From positions 124,001 through 188,000 of the forward strand of contig NZ_PNCI01000001.1 in NCBI RefSeq assembly GCF_005887095.1: a stretch of DNA of 64,000 nt, written 5' to 3'. Position 1 is the first letter of the stretch. Each line of letters starts with the position of its first letter. The position numbers and the translations under genes are program-made. Shown here in pieces: positions 27,521-36,394 of the stretch. The DNA is from Pseudoalteromonas rubra. GTDB lineage: Bacteria; Pseudomonadota; Gammaproteobacteria; Enterobacterales; Alteromonadaceae. The notes beneath the pieces were generated by a model, which was not told the DNA's origin, did not search any database, and was given only the letters and a program-made list of their open reading frames with translations.

Positions 27521-30500
27521 ATCTCGGTGCGGTTACTTTAAAGAACAAACAGTAAATAACGGGTAAAACTATCAAGGTCAGGACTGTCGCAAAGCCCAGA
27601 CCAAACATGATGGTTACGGCCATTGATTTAAAGAACACGTCAAACAACAGAGGGATCATACCCAAAATGGTGGTCACTGCAGCCATTGAAACGGGGCGCA
27701 CACGGCTCACACCGGAATCGAACACCGCCTGGTAGGGGTCTTTACCACTGTCTAATTCCAGATTTATTTGATCCATCAGAACAATGCCGTTTTTAATCAA
27801 CATACCAGACAGGCTGAGTAACCCAAGTAGTGCCATAAAGCTGAAGGGAGCCTGAAATATGACCAGTCCCGCTGTTACTCCTATAATGGCAAGTGGTACT
27901 GTGCTCCAGATCACCAGAGGTTTGCGTACTGAGTTGAACAGCAGCACAGTAATGATAAACATGGATAAGTAACCCAGAGGAAGTGAGCCAAAGATCGCCT
28001 TTTGTGCCTTACTCGAGGATTCAAACTCACCGCCCCACTGCATTTCGTAACCTTGTGGTAGTTCAATGGCTTCGATGTCAGCACGAACCCGGGCAAACAG
28101 CTTAGCCGGTGTTTCATTGCCAATGACGTCATGATCTGCCATGACGGTGATCGTCCGCTTGCGGTCGCGACGCATTATCAGGCTGTCTTCCCAGACGACT
28201 TCCACGCCGTCAAGGATCTGGCCCAACGGCACATAGACATTGAGGACCGGGCTGAATATCTGCAGGTCAACAAGGTTTTCGACATTGCGCCTTTCGATTT
28301 CAGGAGCACGCGCGACGATTGGTAGCATTTTGGTGCCATCGCGATACAGGCCAACTTTGTTGCCCGATACACTGGTCAGCAATAGTTGATCGAGATCGGA
28401 TTTACTGATCCCCAGGCGTCGTGCTTTTTGCTCATTAAACACCGGCTCCAGCACTTTAGAACGCTGACGCCAGTTGTCACGGATATTAAATGCCCCTGAG
28501 TCTTGGGCTAACCTGTTTTTTGCCTGATCTGCCAGCTGACGCAGGACCACAGGATCTGGCCCGGAAAAGCGAGCTTCAATTTTAGCATCCGTCGATGGGC
28601 CAATCTCCATGCGCTTGATTTTGAGTTTGCCATCGAGTTCATTGTTAGCGGCAAAATCTCTCACTTTCGCAATCATTGTCGCAACTGCGTCTCTGTCTGT
28701 AACTCGAATGATTAACTGGCCATAAGAAGCGTATTGCTTTTCCGGACTGTAGGTGAGCATAAATCGGGGGGCACCCTGGCCGATAGTGGTGGTGATCTCC
28801 TTGACCAGATCATCAGATTGCAAAAACCGTTCAAGCTTTTCAAGGTTGTCTGCTGTACTGCGAATATCAGCCCCCTGATAGTGCCAATAGTCGACATAAA
28901 ACATAGGTGTGTTTGAAGCTGGGAAAAAGGACTGCTTTACCGATTTAAAACCAACCATTGCACACCCGAGTAGTGCAATCATAGCAACGACAGTTGTCCA
29001 GCGGAATCGCAGGCAAGCTCTTAGCAGGGCTTTGTACGCGGTGAAGATCAAGCCCTGGTAAGGGTCTTCGCTGTTGTTACCTTGTTGGATCTCTTCTTTG
29101 AATAATATGTTTGCAAAAAAGGGCGTAAGTGTGATGGCCGTTACCCAACTAAGCAGCAAGGAAATGAGTAACACCCAGAACAGAGAGCCAGCAAACTCAC
29201 CACTGGCATCAGAGCTCAGCCCTATGGGCGCAAAGGCGGTAATGCCAATCACCGTCGCACCTAACAATGGCCACTTAGTTTGCTCCACAATGTTGACTGC
29301 TGCTTTAATCTTGGTTTGCCCACGTTTGAGGTTGATCAGGATCCCCTCAGTAACAACGATGGCATTGTCAACCAACATACCGAGTGCGATGATCAGAGCA
29401 CCCAGTGAAATTCGTTGCAAGTCAATTGCAAACATCTTCATGAAAACGAACGTACCGAGCACTGTGAGAAGCAGGATGCCGCCAATCAGAATACCGCTTT
29501 TGACTCCCATAAAGATCAACAGTACGACAATAACGATGGCAACGGCTTCAAGCAGACTGACGATAAATCCGTCGACGGATTTTTCTACTTCGTTAGGCTG
29601 GTTGTAAACTGTGTGGACAGACATGCCATGTGGGCGTTGATACTCTAGCGAAGCGAGGTGCTTGTCTATGGCTTTACCTACTTCTACTACATTGACACCC
29701 GAGCTGAACGAGATACCGAGTAGCAAAGACTGATCGCGATTGTAGCGAGTGATATGCGTCGGAATTTCTGCATATTCGCGTCTGACTGTTGCAACATCAC
29801 CCAGGTAGATTAACTCTTTGGCGCCTGGCTTTGAGATCAGCAGATCTTCGAGCTCGGAAACCTGGTTAAATTCCCCTGTGGGATGAATACGGATAGACTC
29901 GTCTCCGACGCGGATCTTACCAGCATTTGACACACTGTTTTGTGTCTGGAGTAGCGAAAAAATACGGTTATGTGATATCCCGAGCTGCGAAAGCTTCTGA
30001 CTGGATATTTCAACGGTCACCTGAGCCTGTTGCTCTCCGGCAATGGTGACCTTACTGACGCCATCGACCAACACGAGCTCTCGCTTCAGGTAATCTACGT
30101 ATTCCTTAAGTTCTTCATAGGAGTACCCATCTCCGGTTATAGCATACAGTACGCCATAAACATCGGCAAAATCATCCATGATCTTAGGAGGGTAAACACC
30201 CGGTGGTAAATTGGGCTCTAAATCGTTTATTTTACGCCTTAACTCATCCCAGATTTGCTTGAGATCTTCCTTGCGGTAGGTGCTTTTCATTTCTACCGTG
30301 ATCTGAGACTGGCCCGGCGAAGAAATAGACGTGACATAATCAACATAAGGCAGGCTTTGAATGGCATTCTCTATAGGGTAAGTGACCTCCTCTTCAACCT
30401 GCTGAGGGGATGCACCCGGATAAACGGTGATGACCATCGCCTTTTTAAGCGTAAACTCAGGGTCTTCCAGTTGCCCAAGGCCAAAGTACGAGACTGTCCC

Positions 30501-30572
30501 TGCTAACAGCAGCAGTAGTGCAAACATCGCACTGATGACTTTGTTTTCAATAGACCATTTGGCAAGACTCAT
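27519..30572 (-). CDS. RND efflux transporter permease (HAE1-like)
   Basis: Inner-membrane proton-driven pump subunit, 1017 residues, the family length. N-terminal TM1 (about 12-32), a long periplasmic porter domain (PGASPQQVEEEVTYPIENAIQSLPYVDYV), TM2-6 from about 337 with LVDNAIVVTEG (Asp 402) as the proton-relay motif, a second periplasmic domain and TM8-12 at the C-terminus (LLGLLSLSGMLIKNGIVLMDQI). A single Asp followed by Asn in TM4, rather than the Asp-Asp pair of AcrB, puts it in the subgroup with simpler two-gene operons. One base after the adaptor gene; an outer-membrane partner is not encoded nearby. Substrates unknown. Confidence 0.92.
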   Translation of the reverse strand: MSLAKWSIENKVISAMFALLLLLAGTVSYFGLGQLEDPEFTLKKAMVITVYPGASPQQVEEEVTYPIENAIQSLPYVDYVTSISSPGQSQITVEMKSTYRKEDLKQIWDELRRKINDLEPNLPPGVYPPKIMDDFADVYGVLYAITGDGYSYEELKEYVDYLKRELVLVDGVSKVTIAGEQQAQVTVEISSQKLSQLGISHNRIFSLLQTQNSVSNAGKIRVGDESIRIHPTGEFNQVSELEDLLISKPGAKELIYLGDVATVRREYAEIPTHITRYNRDQSLLLGISFSSGVNVVEVGKAIDKHLASLEYQRPHGMSVHTVYNQPNEVEKSVDGFIVSLLEAVAIVIVVLLIFMGVKSGILIGGILLLTVLGTFVFMKMFAIDLQRISLGALIIALGMLVDNAIVVTEGILINLKRGQTKIKAAVNIVEQTKWPLLGATVIGITAFAPIGLSSDASGEFAGSLFWVLLISLLLSWVTAITLTPFFANILFKEEIQQGNNSEDPYQGLIFTAYKALLRACLRFRWTTVVAMIALLGCAMVGFKSVKQSFFPASNTPMFYVDYWHYQGADIRSTADNLEKLERFLQSDDLVKEITTTIGQGAPRFMLTYSPEKQYASYGQLIIRVTDRDAVATMIAKVRDFAANNELDGKLKIKRMEIGPSTDAKIEARFSGPDPVVLRQLADQAKNRLAQDSGAFNIRDNWRQRSKVLEPVFNEQKARRLGISKSDLDQLLLTSVSGNKVGLYRDGTKMLPIVARAPEIERRNVENLVDLQIFSPVLNVYVPLGQILDGVEVVWEDSLIMRRDRKRTITVMADHDVIGNETPAKLFARVRADIEAIELPQGYEMQWGGEFESSSKAQKAIFGSLPLGYLSMFIITVLLFNSVRKPLVIWSTVPLAIIGVTAGLVIFQAPFSFMALLGLLSLSGMLIKNGIVLMDQINLELDSGKDPYQAVFDSGVSRVRPVSMAAVTTILGMIPLLFDVFFKSMAVTIMFGLGFATVLTLIVLPVIYCLFFKVTAPR

Positions 30573-30573
30573 A

Positions 30574-31653
30574 TTACAGGCCTCGCTCTTTAGTCCACGG
30601 ACGGACTTTCAGACCGTCGCTGAGGTGATGTACGCCGGCAGAGACAATGATTTCACCCGGCTGCAGGCCACTCTTAATCTCAAATCCTTGTTGGCGGAAC
30701 AAGCCCGGTTGGACGGCGCGTTTTGAAACAAGCTGAGTATCTGGGTTATAGATCCAGACGTAGTGGTTGCCTTCAGCGGCCTGAGTCTGCTCTGAAAATA
30801 CTGCTTCATTAGGCACGATAATCGCGGAGATACTCTGATTGGTGATTTTGCTCGGGTCGACATAGACATGTCCCGTCATACCGGCAAGCAGGTTAAAGTC
30901 TTCCGGAATAGGCAGTGAAAACACCACTTTATAGGTGAGGGTGACCGGATCGGCTTGCGTGTCCCACTCTTTAATGTTTAGCAGATAAGATTTGTCCGGG
31001 TAGCCGTCGAAAATGACTGTCGGGTGATAATCCAGGTCTTTGTTAACGCGGGCAACTAGCTTTTCGGGTACCTGAATAACCACATCCATACGGTCGCGTG
31101 TTTCAAGGCGCAAAATATTTTGTTTGGCGACAATGTTCTCAAAGTTTTTCACAAATACTTTGGCAATCGTACCGTCAAATGGTGCTCTGAGTTCACTGTT
31201 TTCCAGGTTAGTCTGAGCGATTTTAAAAGCGGATTCGGCGACTTGCTCATTTGCCAGAGCCTGATCGTATTCTGCTTTACTGGCAATTGACTTTTTGTAC
31301 AAAGACTCAATACGGTTCAGCTGCGCAACGGCCAGTTCAAACTGTGCTTTTCGTTGCTGATGTTGTAGCTCGAAGTCTTCCGGGTCGAGCTTAGCCAGAA
31401 GCTGTCCTTTTTTCACTTCCTGACCGGCCAATACCGGAAACTCCATTAGCTCTCCGTTGACTCTGAAAGCAAGATAGGACCCCTGATTGGCGACGACTTC
31501 AGCTGGAAAGCTCCGTAACTGACTGGCTTGTGGATCGGACACCGTGTGTAGTTTAACAGGGCGAATGACTTGACTGGTTGATGCCGGCTGTGTGGCTTCC
31601 TGACAGGCAGACAAAAACAGCAAAGCGGGAAAAAAGAGTGCGAGTTTATTCAC
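30574..31653 (-). CDS. RND efflux periplasmic adaptor (membrane-fusion) lipoprotein
   Basis: 359 residues. A lipoprotein signal peptide with lipobox LSAC (Cys 17) anchors it to the inner membrane. The order lipoyl half, coiled-coil hairpin (about 90-150: QHQQRKAQFELAVAQLNRIESLYKK and QALANEQVAESAFKIAQTNLENS), lipoyl half (LRAPFDGTIAKVFVKNFENIVAKQNILRLE), beta-barrel and membrane-proximal domain is that of the MFP family. First gene of the two-gene pump operon, one base before the permease. Divergent from the LysR gene 96 bp away, which probably controls it. Confidence 0.92.
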   Translation of the reverse strand: MNKLALFFPALLFLSACQEATQPASTSQVIRPVKLHTVSDPQASQLRSFPAEVVANQGSYLAFRVNGELMEFPVLAGQEVKKGQLLAKLDPEDFELQHQQRKAQFELAVAQLNRIESLYKKSIASKAEYDQALANEQVAESAFKIAQTNLENSELRAPFDGTIAKVFVKNFENIVAKQNILRLETRDRMDVVIQVPEKLVARVNKDLDYHPTVIFDGYPDKSYLLNIKEWDTQADPVTLTYKVVFSLPIPEDFNLLAGMTGHVYVDPSKITNQSISAIIVPNEAVFSEQTQAAEGNHYVWIYNPDTQLVSKRAVQPGLFRQQGFEIKSGLQPGEIIVSAGVHHLSDGLKVRPWTKERGL

Positions 31654-31700
31654 GAATATTACTCCCTCAGACTAAAATTTAGTGCAGGATAATGAATTTG

Positions 31701-31749
31701 GGCATAAAATAAAAATTATTAAAACTTTGGTATAAAATAAATTTTATTT
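31701..31749. promoter_or_regulatory. Repeated AT-rich motif and palindrome between pump adaptor and LysR gene
   Basis: GG(C/T)ATAAAATAAA occurs at 31701-31713 and again at 31729-31741 (28-bp period). The second copy is part of the perfect palindrome ATAAAAT-AA-ATTTTAT (31732-31747), which ends two bases before the LysR ATG. Likely binding sites of the regulator; it leaves no room for a ribosome-binding site. Confidence 0.5.
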
Positions 31750-32646
31750 ATGAAGTTGGCAGATATTCAGGTACTCGATGCCGTAGCAAATGCACAAAGC
31801 CTGAGCGAGGCGGCAAAACGATTGTATAAATCACAACCGGCGGTAACGCAAGCCTTAAAAAGGCTGTCCGATGAGCTGGGCTTTGCGTTGGTGACGAGAG
31901 AAGATTATCGGATACGACTGACTGAGCAGGGCAAGCGCTTTCATCAGCACGCCCAAAAGCTATTAGAGCACCACAACCACCTCAAAATTCTGGCGGATGA
32001 ATTTTCTCAGGGCAACGAAGCAAAATTTCGTATTTGCTATGAACCCATGTGCCATCAGGAAACGTATAACGCGCAGATTAGTAGCACTTTTAAGCAATTT
32101 CCCTCAACAGAGCTGGTGATTTCCAGCGGCCGGCGCTTTGTGGCCCTTGAGCAAGTGAATGCTGGCGCCGCCGACCTAGGGATAGGCCCCTGGTTTGACT
32201 TATTTCACGCCACGGGAGAACTTGAATCCATTGCAATTGGAGAAACTAAGTTAGGTGTGGTTGCCAAACGGGGCTTGTTGCCCAAACGTATGTACTATGA
32301 TCAATTGAGTCTTTATCCTTGTCTTGCGATGGTAGAGAGCGGTTTTGATTTTGACAGTGAACGTTTGGCCTATTCCAGAGGATTACATGTGATGAAACTG
32401 GATGATGTCAGTACCATCAAACTATTCTTGTCTCAGGGGGTTGGGTTTGCATTGACCAGCCTCAACACCTGTAGACAGGAGTTGGAAAGCGGCGAGCTTG
32501 AGCGCATTGAAATCATAGACAGACAACATGAATTCACTGCTGCAATACATGCATTTCGTCGTCACCAGAGTCATTATGGGCCGGTTGCCCGGCATTTATG
32601 GCAACAGTTCACAGCATTAGGAGCGCAGTTTGCTAGAGGAAACTAA
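31750..32646 (+). CDS. LysR family transcriptional regulator
   Basis: 298 residues. N-terminal winged helix (MKLADIQVLDAVANAQSLSEAAKRLYKSQPAVTQALKRLSDELGF, residues 1-45) with the linker helix following, then the type-2 periplasmic-binding-like effector domain (about 90-290). Divergent from the RND pump operon and preceded by a repeated AT-rich palindrome, so it is the probable pump regulator. No Shine-Dalgarno is visible before the ATG; translation may be leaderless or weak. The last 17 bases overlap the start of the alkyltransferase-like gene. Effector unknown. Confidence 0.9.
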   Translation: MKLADIQVLDAVANAQSLSEAAKRLYKSQPAVTQALKRLSDELGFALVTREDYRIRLTEQGKRFHQHAQKLLEHHNHLKILADEFSQGNEAKFRICYEPMCHQETYNAQISSTFKQFPSTELVISSGRRFVALEQVNAGAADLGIGPWFDLFHATGELESIAIGETKLGVVAKRGLLPKRMYYDQLSLYPCLAMVESGFDFDSERLAYSRGLHVMKLDDVSTIKLFLSQGVGFALTSLNTCRQELESGELERIEIIDRQHEFTAAIHAFRRHQSHYGPVARHLWQQFTALGAQFARGN

Positions 32647-32947
32647 AGAGGAATTCAGAACCAAAGTCTTCACCCTGATTGGCGCCATTCCACCTGGTAA
32701 TGTCGCAACATACGGGCAAATAGCCGCTCTTGCCGGGGCACCCAAGCATGCCAGGGCGGTTGGTTACTTGTTGAAGCATTTGCCCGCGGGTTCGAGTCTG
32801 CCCTGGTACAGAGTGATTAACAGTCAGGGGAAGATTTCTTTTCCACCCGAGAGCGACAAATTCAGCGAGCAGAGTGCGTTGCTGCGCTCGGAGGGAGTGC
32901 AGATACAAGGCGGTAAAGTTGCTTTACGCCAGTATCAGTGGTGCTAA
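32630..32947 (+). CDS. Alkyltransferase-like protein (MGMT-like, ATL)
   Basis: 105 residues; corresponds to the DNA-binding half of O6-alkylguanine-DNA alkyltransferase. Contains VFTLIGAIPPGNVATYGQIAALAGAPKHARAVGYLL with the helix-turn-helix and the Arg finger. The normal PCHRV active site is PWYRVINSQGKIS, so the acceptor Cys is replaced by Trp. ATL proteins of this kind bind O6-alkylguanine and flag it for nucleotide excision repair instead of reversing it. The start is a TTG at 32630 with AGGAG six bases upstream, inside the 3' end of the LysR gene. Followed by the TudS-type protein and photolyase. Confidence 0.88.
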   Translation: MLEETKEEFRTKVFTLIGAIPPGNVATYGQIAALAGAPKHARAVGYLLKHLPAGSSLPWYRVINSQGKISFPPESDKFSEQSALLRSEGVQIQGGKVALRQYQWC

Positions 32948-32981
32948 ATCTATCCGTCATTTTTAAGTTATGGAGAGAGCA

Positions 32982-33953
32982 ATGATAGAGCAAGCTTTTA
33001 ACTTCAACAGCCCCATTAAAATAGGGATCAGCGCGTGTCTGGCAGGGGATAAAGTGCGTTTTGATTCCGGGCATAAACGCAGCAATTTTTGTATGGACGA
33101 ACTGGCAGACTACGTCGAATATGTCCGTTTTTGTCCAGAAGTTGCCATCGGTTTACCCATTCCGAGAAAAACCATTCGTCAGGTGAGGGTAGAGGATGTG
33201 ATTAAGGTTGGTCCTGCACACAGCGACGAAGATTATGCTCCAGATCTGGCACAATACGGAAAGAAGGTATCAGATGAGCATGGTGCGCAGTTGTCTGGCT
33301 ACATCTTTTGTGCCAAAAGCCCTAGTTGCGGTATGGAGCGGGTGAAAATCTATAATGAAGCCGAAACGGGCAATACTTCCGAAGGTATAGGCATCTTTGC
33401 CGAACAAATCATGGCACGTAACCCGCTGCTGCCGTGCGAGGAAAATGGCCGGCTAAACGATATGCACCTGAGAGAAAATTTCGTGATGCGTGTCTATGTG
33501 TATAAAAGTTGGCAGGAACTGGTGGTCAGCAACCCAGGATTACATGAATTAACGACCTTTCACGCACGCCACAAATATTTATTGATGAGCCACAATTACG
33601 AGGCTTATCGCGAACTTGGCAGGCTGTTGGCAGAAGGTAAGGGAACAGATCTGGATGAGCTCAGAGGGACCTACATTAAAGGGCTGATGGAGGCCTTGTC
33701 TCGACCGGCCAGACGTAAAGATCAGGCGAATACATTATCGCATTTGCAGGGCTATTTTAAGAAAGTATTGGGCAAGGTTGAGAAACAGGAACTTTGCCGT
33801 GCAATTGACGATTATCGCATTGGTCAGGTGCCCTTGCAGGTACCGTTAACTTTATTGCGCCACCACCTGATAATGCATCCAAACGATTATCTGATGCAGC
33901 AAGTGTATTTCCATCCTTATCCAAATGAACTCAAATTGAGGTATGCGATTTAA
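32982..33953 (+). CDS. DUF523-DUF1722 fusion protein (TudS-type, YbgA C-terminal half)
   Basis: 323 residues in two parts. The N-terminal DUF523 domain (about 10-150) carries three cysteines expected to hold a [4Fe-4S] cluster: ISACLAGDKVRFDSGHKR, RFCPEVAIGLPIPR and CAKSPSCGMERVKIY. DUF523 includes thiouracil desulfidase TudS. The C-terminal DUF1722 domain (about 190-310; TTFHARHKYLLMSHN) is the YbgA type. In E. coli ybgA also precedes phr. The ATG at 32982 is chosen over one four codons upstream because GGAGAG lies just before it. The stop overlaps the photolyase ATG (TAATG). A role in handling thiolated or damaged bases is inferred. Confidence 0.88.
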   Translation: MIEQAFNFNSPIKIGISACLAGDKVRFDSGHKRSNFCMDELADYVEYVRFCPEVAIGLPIPRKTIRQVRVEDVIKVGPAHSDEDYAPDLAQYGKKVSDEHGAQLSGYIFCAKSPSCGMERVKIYNEAETGNTSEGIGIFAEQIMARNPLLPCEENGRLNDMHLRENFVMRVYVYKSWQELVVSNPGLHELTTFHARHKYLLMSHNYEAYRELGRLLAEGKGTDLDELRGTYIKGLMEALSRPARRKDQANTLSHLQGYFKKVLGKVEKQELCRAIDDYRIGQVPLQVPLTLLRHHLIMHPNDYLMQQVYFHPYPNELKLRYAI

Positions 33954-35332
33954 TGTCTACACTGTTTTGGTTTCGTCGCGATTTGCGTATTTATGGTAAT
34001 GAGGCGCTCATAGAGGCTGTTGAAAATGGGGCCCGTGATGCCCTTTTTTTTGTCTGTGAACAACAGTGGCAACAGCACAATACGGCACCTGTGCAGGTTG
34101 ATTTGCTCAAGCGACGTGTGGTGTGGTTGGGGCATAAACTGGCCGAGTTAGGTGTGCGCTTACATGTATTGGATGCAGGTAACTTTGCCAAGGTACCAAC
34201 ACTGCTTGCTCAGTTTTGCCAGACTCATGAGGTTAAACGGGTATACGCCAACCGAGAGTATGAAGTAAATGAGCAGGCCAGAGACAGAACCTGTCAGGAG
34301 GCCGGTGTACAATTTCACCTATTCGATGGCGATGTCATAGCACCACCTGGGAGTGTTACGACGGCCAGTAACGAAATGTACAAAGTGTTTACGCCATTTA
34401 AAAAAGCCTGGCTCAAACAGTATGAGCAACAGCACTTTGTTTTGCCAGGCTGGCCCAAACTAGACCTGACGCCCGTTGAGTGGGAAGCGCCTGAGCTGCT
34501 TACGGGGGACGGCAGTTCAGCTAAGTGGCCAGTGGATGATGAAACCCTGGTGAAGGTCGCTCAAGCGTTTATTCAGGATAAAATGGCAGATTATAAGGAT
34601 CAGAGGGACTTCCCGGGTGTAAAAGGCACCTCAGGACTGAGCCCTTATCTAGCATTGGGCATAGTATCGGTGAAGCAATTATTGGCTGAAATCCAGCTTC
34701 ATTTGCCTGAACTGTTACACATGACCAGTGCACCTGCGTTCAGCTGGGTCAATGAGTTGATCTGGCGAGAATTTTACCGACACCTTATTTGTGCTTATCC
34801 AAAACTATGTAAAGGCTTTAATTTTAATGAAAAGTACAACGAGGTCAGCTGGCGCCAGGATGAGGCTCAGTTTCAGGCCTGGTGTGCAGGAAAAACAGGT
34901 TACCCTATAGTCGATGCGGCTATGCGTCAGCTTAACCAAACCGGGTGGATGCATAACCGTTTGCGCATGATAGTAGCAAGCTTCTTAACTAAACATCTGT
35001 TGATAGACTGGCGCAAAGGTGAGCAGTACTTTATGAGCAAGCTGATTGATGGTGACCTGGCGAGTAACAACGGAGGCTGGCAGTGGGCTGCCAGTACCGG
35101 GTGTGATGCACAGCCTTATTTTCGGATTTTTAATCCGATCAGCCAAAGTGAAAAGTTTGACCCCCAAGGGGATTTTATACGTAAGTTTGTGCCAGAACTG
35201 AGTGAGATACCCGCCAAGTCGATCCATTTTCCTCATGATTATTTACAGGCATTTTCCATAGATGGTTATGTTGAACCCATAGTGGAACATAAAGCGGCAC
35301 GGGAAAGAGCGCTGGCAGCGTTTAAGGTTTAA
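33953..35332 (+). CDS. phrB: Deoxyribodipyrimidine photolyase
   Basis: Light-driven repair of cyclobutane pyrimidine dimers using FAD. 459 residues, class I length. The N-terminal antenna-binding domain (1-130) starts LFWFRRDLRIYGNEAL. The FAD domain (about 190-455) includes FPGVKGTSGLSPYLALGIVS, SAPAFSWVNELIWREFYRHLI, and the strongly conserved SNNGGWQWAASTGCDAQPYFRIFNP near residues 365-390. Translationally coupled to the preceding TudS-type gene by TAATG, as in the ybgA-phr pair of enterobacteria. Last gene of the repair group. Confidence 0.95.
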   Translation: MSTLFWFRRDLRIYGNEALIEAVENGARDALFFVCEQQWQQHNTAPVQVDLLKRRVVWLGHKLAELGVRLHVLDAGNFAKVPTLLAQFCQTHEVKRVYANREYEVNEQARDRTCQEAGVQFHLFDGDVIAPPGSVTTASNEMYKVFTPFKKAWLKQYEQQHFVLPGWPKLDLTPVEWEAPELLTGDGSSAKWPVDDETLVKVAQAFIQDKMADYKDQRDFPGVKGTSGLSPYLALGIVSVKQLLAEIQLHLPELLHMTSAPAFSWVNELIWREFYRHLICAYPKLCKGFNFNEKYNEVSWRQDEAQFQAWCAGKTGYPIVDAAMRQLNQTGWMHNRLRMIVASFLTKHLLIDWRKGEQYFMSKLIDGDLASNNGGWQWAASTGCDAQPYFRIFNPISQSEKFDPQGDFIRKFVPELSEIPAKSIHFPHDYLQAFSIDGYVEPIVEHKAARERALAAFKV

Positions 35333-35563
35333 GCAGTCACAGCAATTTCTTGTGAGCTCAATAGCGACGGGGGCTAAGACGCAGTGGATGTAAAGTAATC
35401 AAAAAATGGGGTTTTTTGTGCCTGATATGATTACACCCGCGCCAGATAAGGCGAAATAGCGTAAATATTTTAGTTAAAAGGGGATTTTAGGCTTGCACAA
35501 AGAAAAAAAATGGATAAACATAGAATCCGCTTCGGCAAATTATAAAAACATAGGAATTATACA
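35333..35563 (+). promoter_or_regulatory. Upstream region of the HU gene
   Basis: 231 bp without a gene. A TTGCAC at 35493 could be a -35 element, with TAAACA 16 bp later as a weak -10. AGGA precedes the hupB ATG by eight bases. Assignment of the promoter is tentative. Confidence 0.35.
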
Positions 35564-35839
35564 ATGAATAAAGCTCAACTAGTTGAAAAGATGGCGGCTG
35601 ACGCTGAGATCTCAAAAGCTGCAGCGGCACGCGCGCTGGAAGCATTCACTGGTGCTGTAACTCAGTCTCTTAAAGATGGTAACTCAGTGGCACTGGTTGG
35701 TTTTGGCACTTTCTCTGTAAAAGAGCGTTCAGCGCGTACGGGTCGTAACCCTCAAACTGGCGCTGAAATCCAAATTCCAGCGGCGAATATCCCTTCTTTC
35801 AAGGCGGGTAAAGGCCTTAAAGATCAGGTTAACCCTTAA
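35564..35839 (+). CDS. hupB: DNA-binding protein HU
   Basis: Histone-like dimeric protein that bends DNA. 91 residues. N-terminal helices [28 protein letters not shown] and the beta-arm region [28 protein letters not shown], with the arm-tip proline intercalation motif NPQTG, are diagnostic. The C-terminus [11 protein letters not shown] is typical of the HU-beta subunit. Single gene ending at a strong bidirectional terminator shared with ilvH. Confidence 0.95.
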   Translation: MNKAQLVEKMAADAEISKAAAARALEAFTGAVTQSLKDGNSVALVGFGTFSVKERSARTGRNPQTGAEIQIPAANIPSFKAGKGLKDQVNP

Positions 35840-35870
35840 TAAACTGCTAGCACAGTTTTATATATTTTAA

Positions 35871-35893
35871 AAAAGGGGCTTTTGCCCCTTTTT
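35871..35893. terminator. Bidirectional terminator between hupB and ilvH
   Basis: AAAAGGGGC, loop TTTT, GCCCCTTTT(T). A-run and T-run on both sides let it serve the convergent genes. Confidence 0.9.
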
Positions 35894-35896
35894 GTA

Positions 35897-36394
35897 TTAA
35901 CCTCTTAATGCCTTATCTCCTCGTCCTATTCCTACGGTTCCGGAACGAACGATTTCAATAATATCGCTTTCATGTCTGAGCATATCCAGAAATGACTCGA
36001 TCTTGTCACTGCTGCTTGCCAGTTGTACGGTATAGCTGCGTTTACCCATGTCCAGTATGACGCCTCCAAAGACGTCTGTGACACGCGTGACCGAGGCTCT
36101 GGTTTGTTCGTTACCCGCAAATACCTTGGCGAGCAATAGCTCGCGCTCGATATGAGCAGCTTCAGTAAGGTCGATGACTTTAAGCACGTCAACGAGTTTG
36201 TTTACCTGCTTGGTGATCTGCTCAACAACTCTGTCATCTCCATGTGTCGTTATGGTAATGCGAGAAAGTGTTTTGTCGTCGGTTGTGCCTACCGTTAAGC
36301 TGTCAATGTTATATGCACGTTGAGAGAACAGGCCCACAATGCGCGACAGAGCACCCGGCTCGTTTTCAAGTAAAATGGCTAATATTCTACGCAT
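35897..36394 (-). CDS. ilvH: Acetolactate synthase, small (regulatory) subunit
   Basis: 165 residues. The N-terminal ACT domain ([36 protein letters not shown], 1-36) binds valine for feedback inhibition; the C-terminal half activates the catalytic subunit. The ATG at 36394 is chosen over an in-frame start nine codons upstream because it forms the TAATG junction with the ilvI stop and gives the usual IlvH N-terminus. Co-transcribed with ilvI; the gene ends at the terminator shared with hupB. Confidence 0.95.
   Translation of the reverse strand: MRRILAILLENEPGALSRIVGLFSQRAYNIDSLTVGTTDDKTLSRITITTHGDDRVVEQITKQVNKLVDVLKVIDLTEAAHIERELLLAKVFAGNEQTRASVTRVTDVFGGVILDMGKRSYTVQLASSSDKIESFLDMLRHESDIIEIVRSGTVGIGRGDKALRG

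Noticed and set aside
29074..29607. 177-codon open frame antisense to the RND permease gene
   Set aside because: Lies wholly inside an unmistakable gene on the other strand; Pro/Thr/Ile-rich composition typical of shadow frames.
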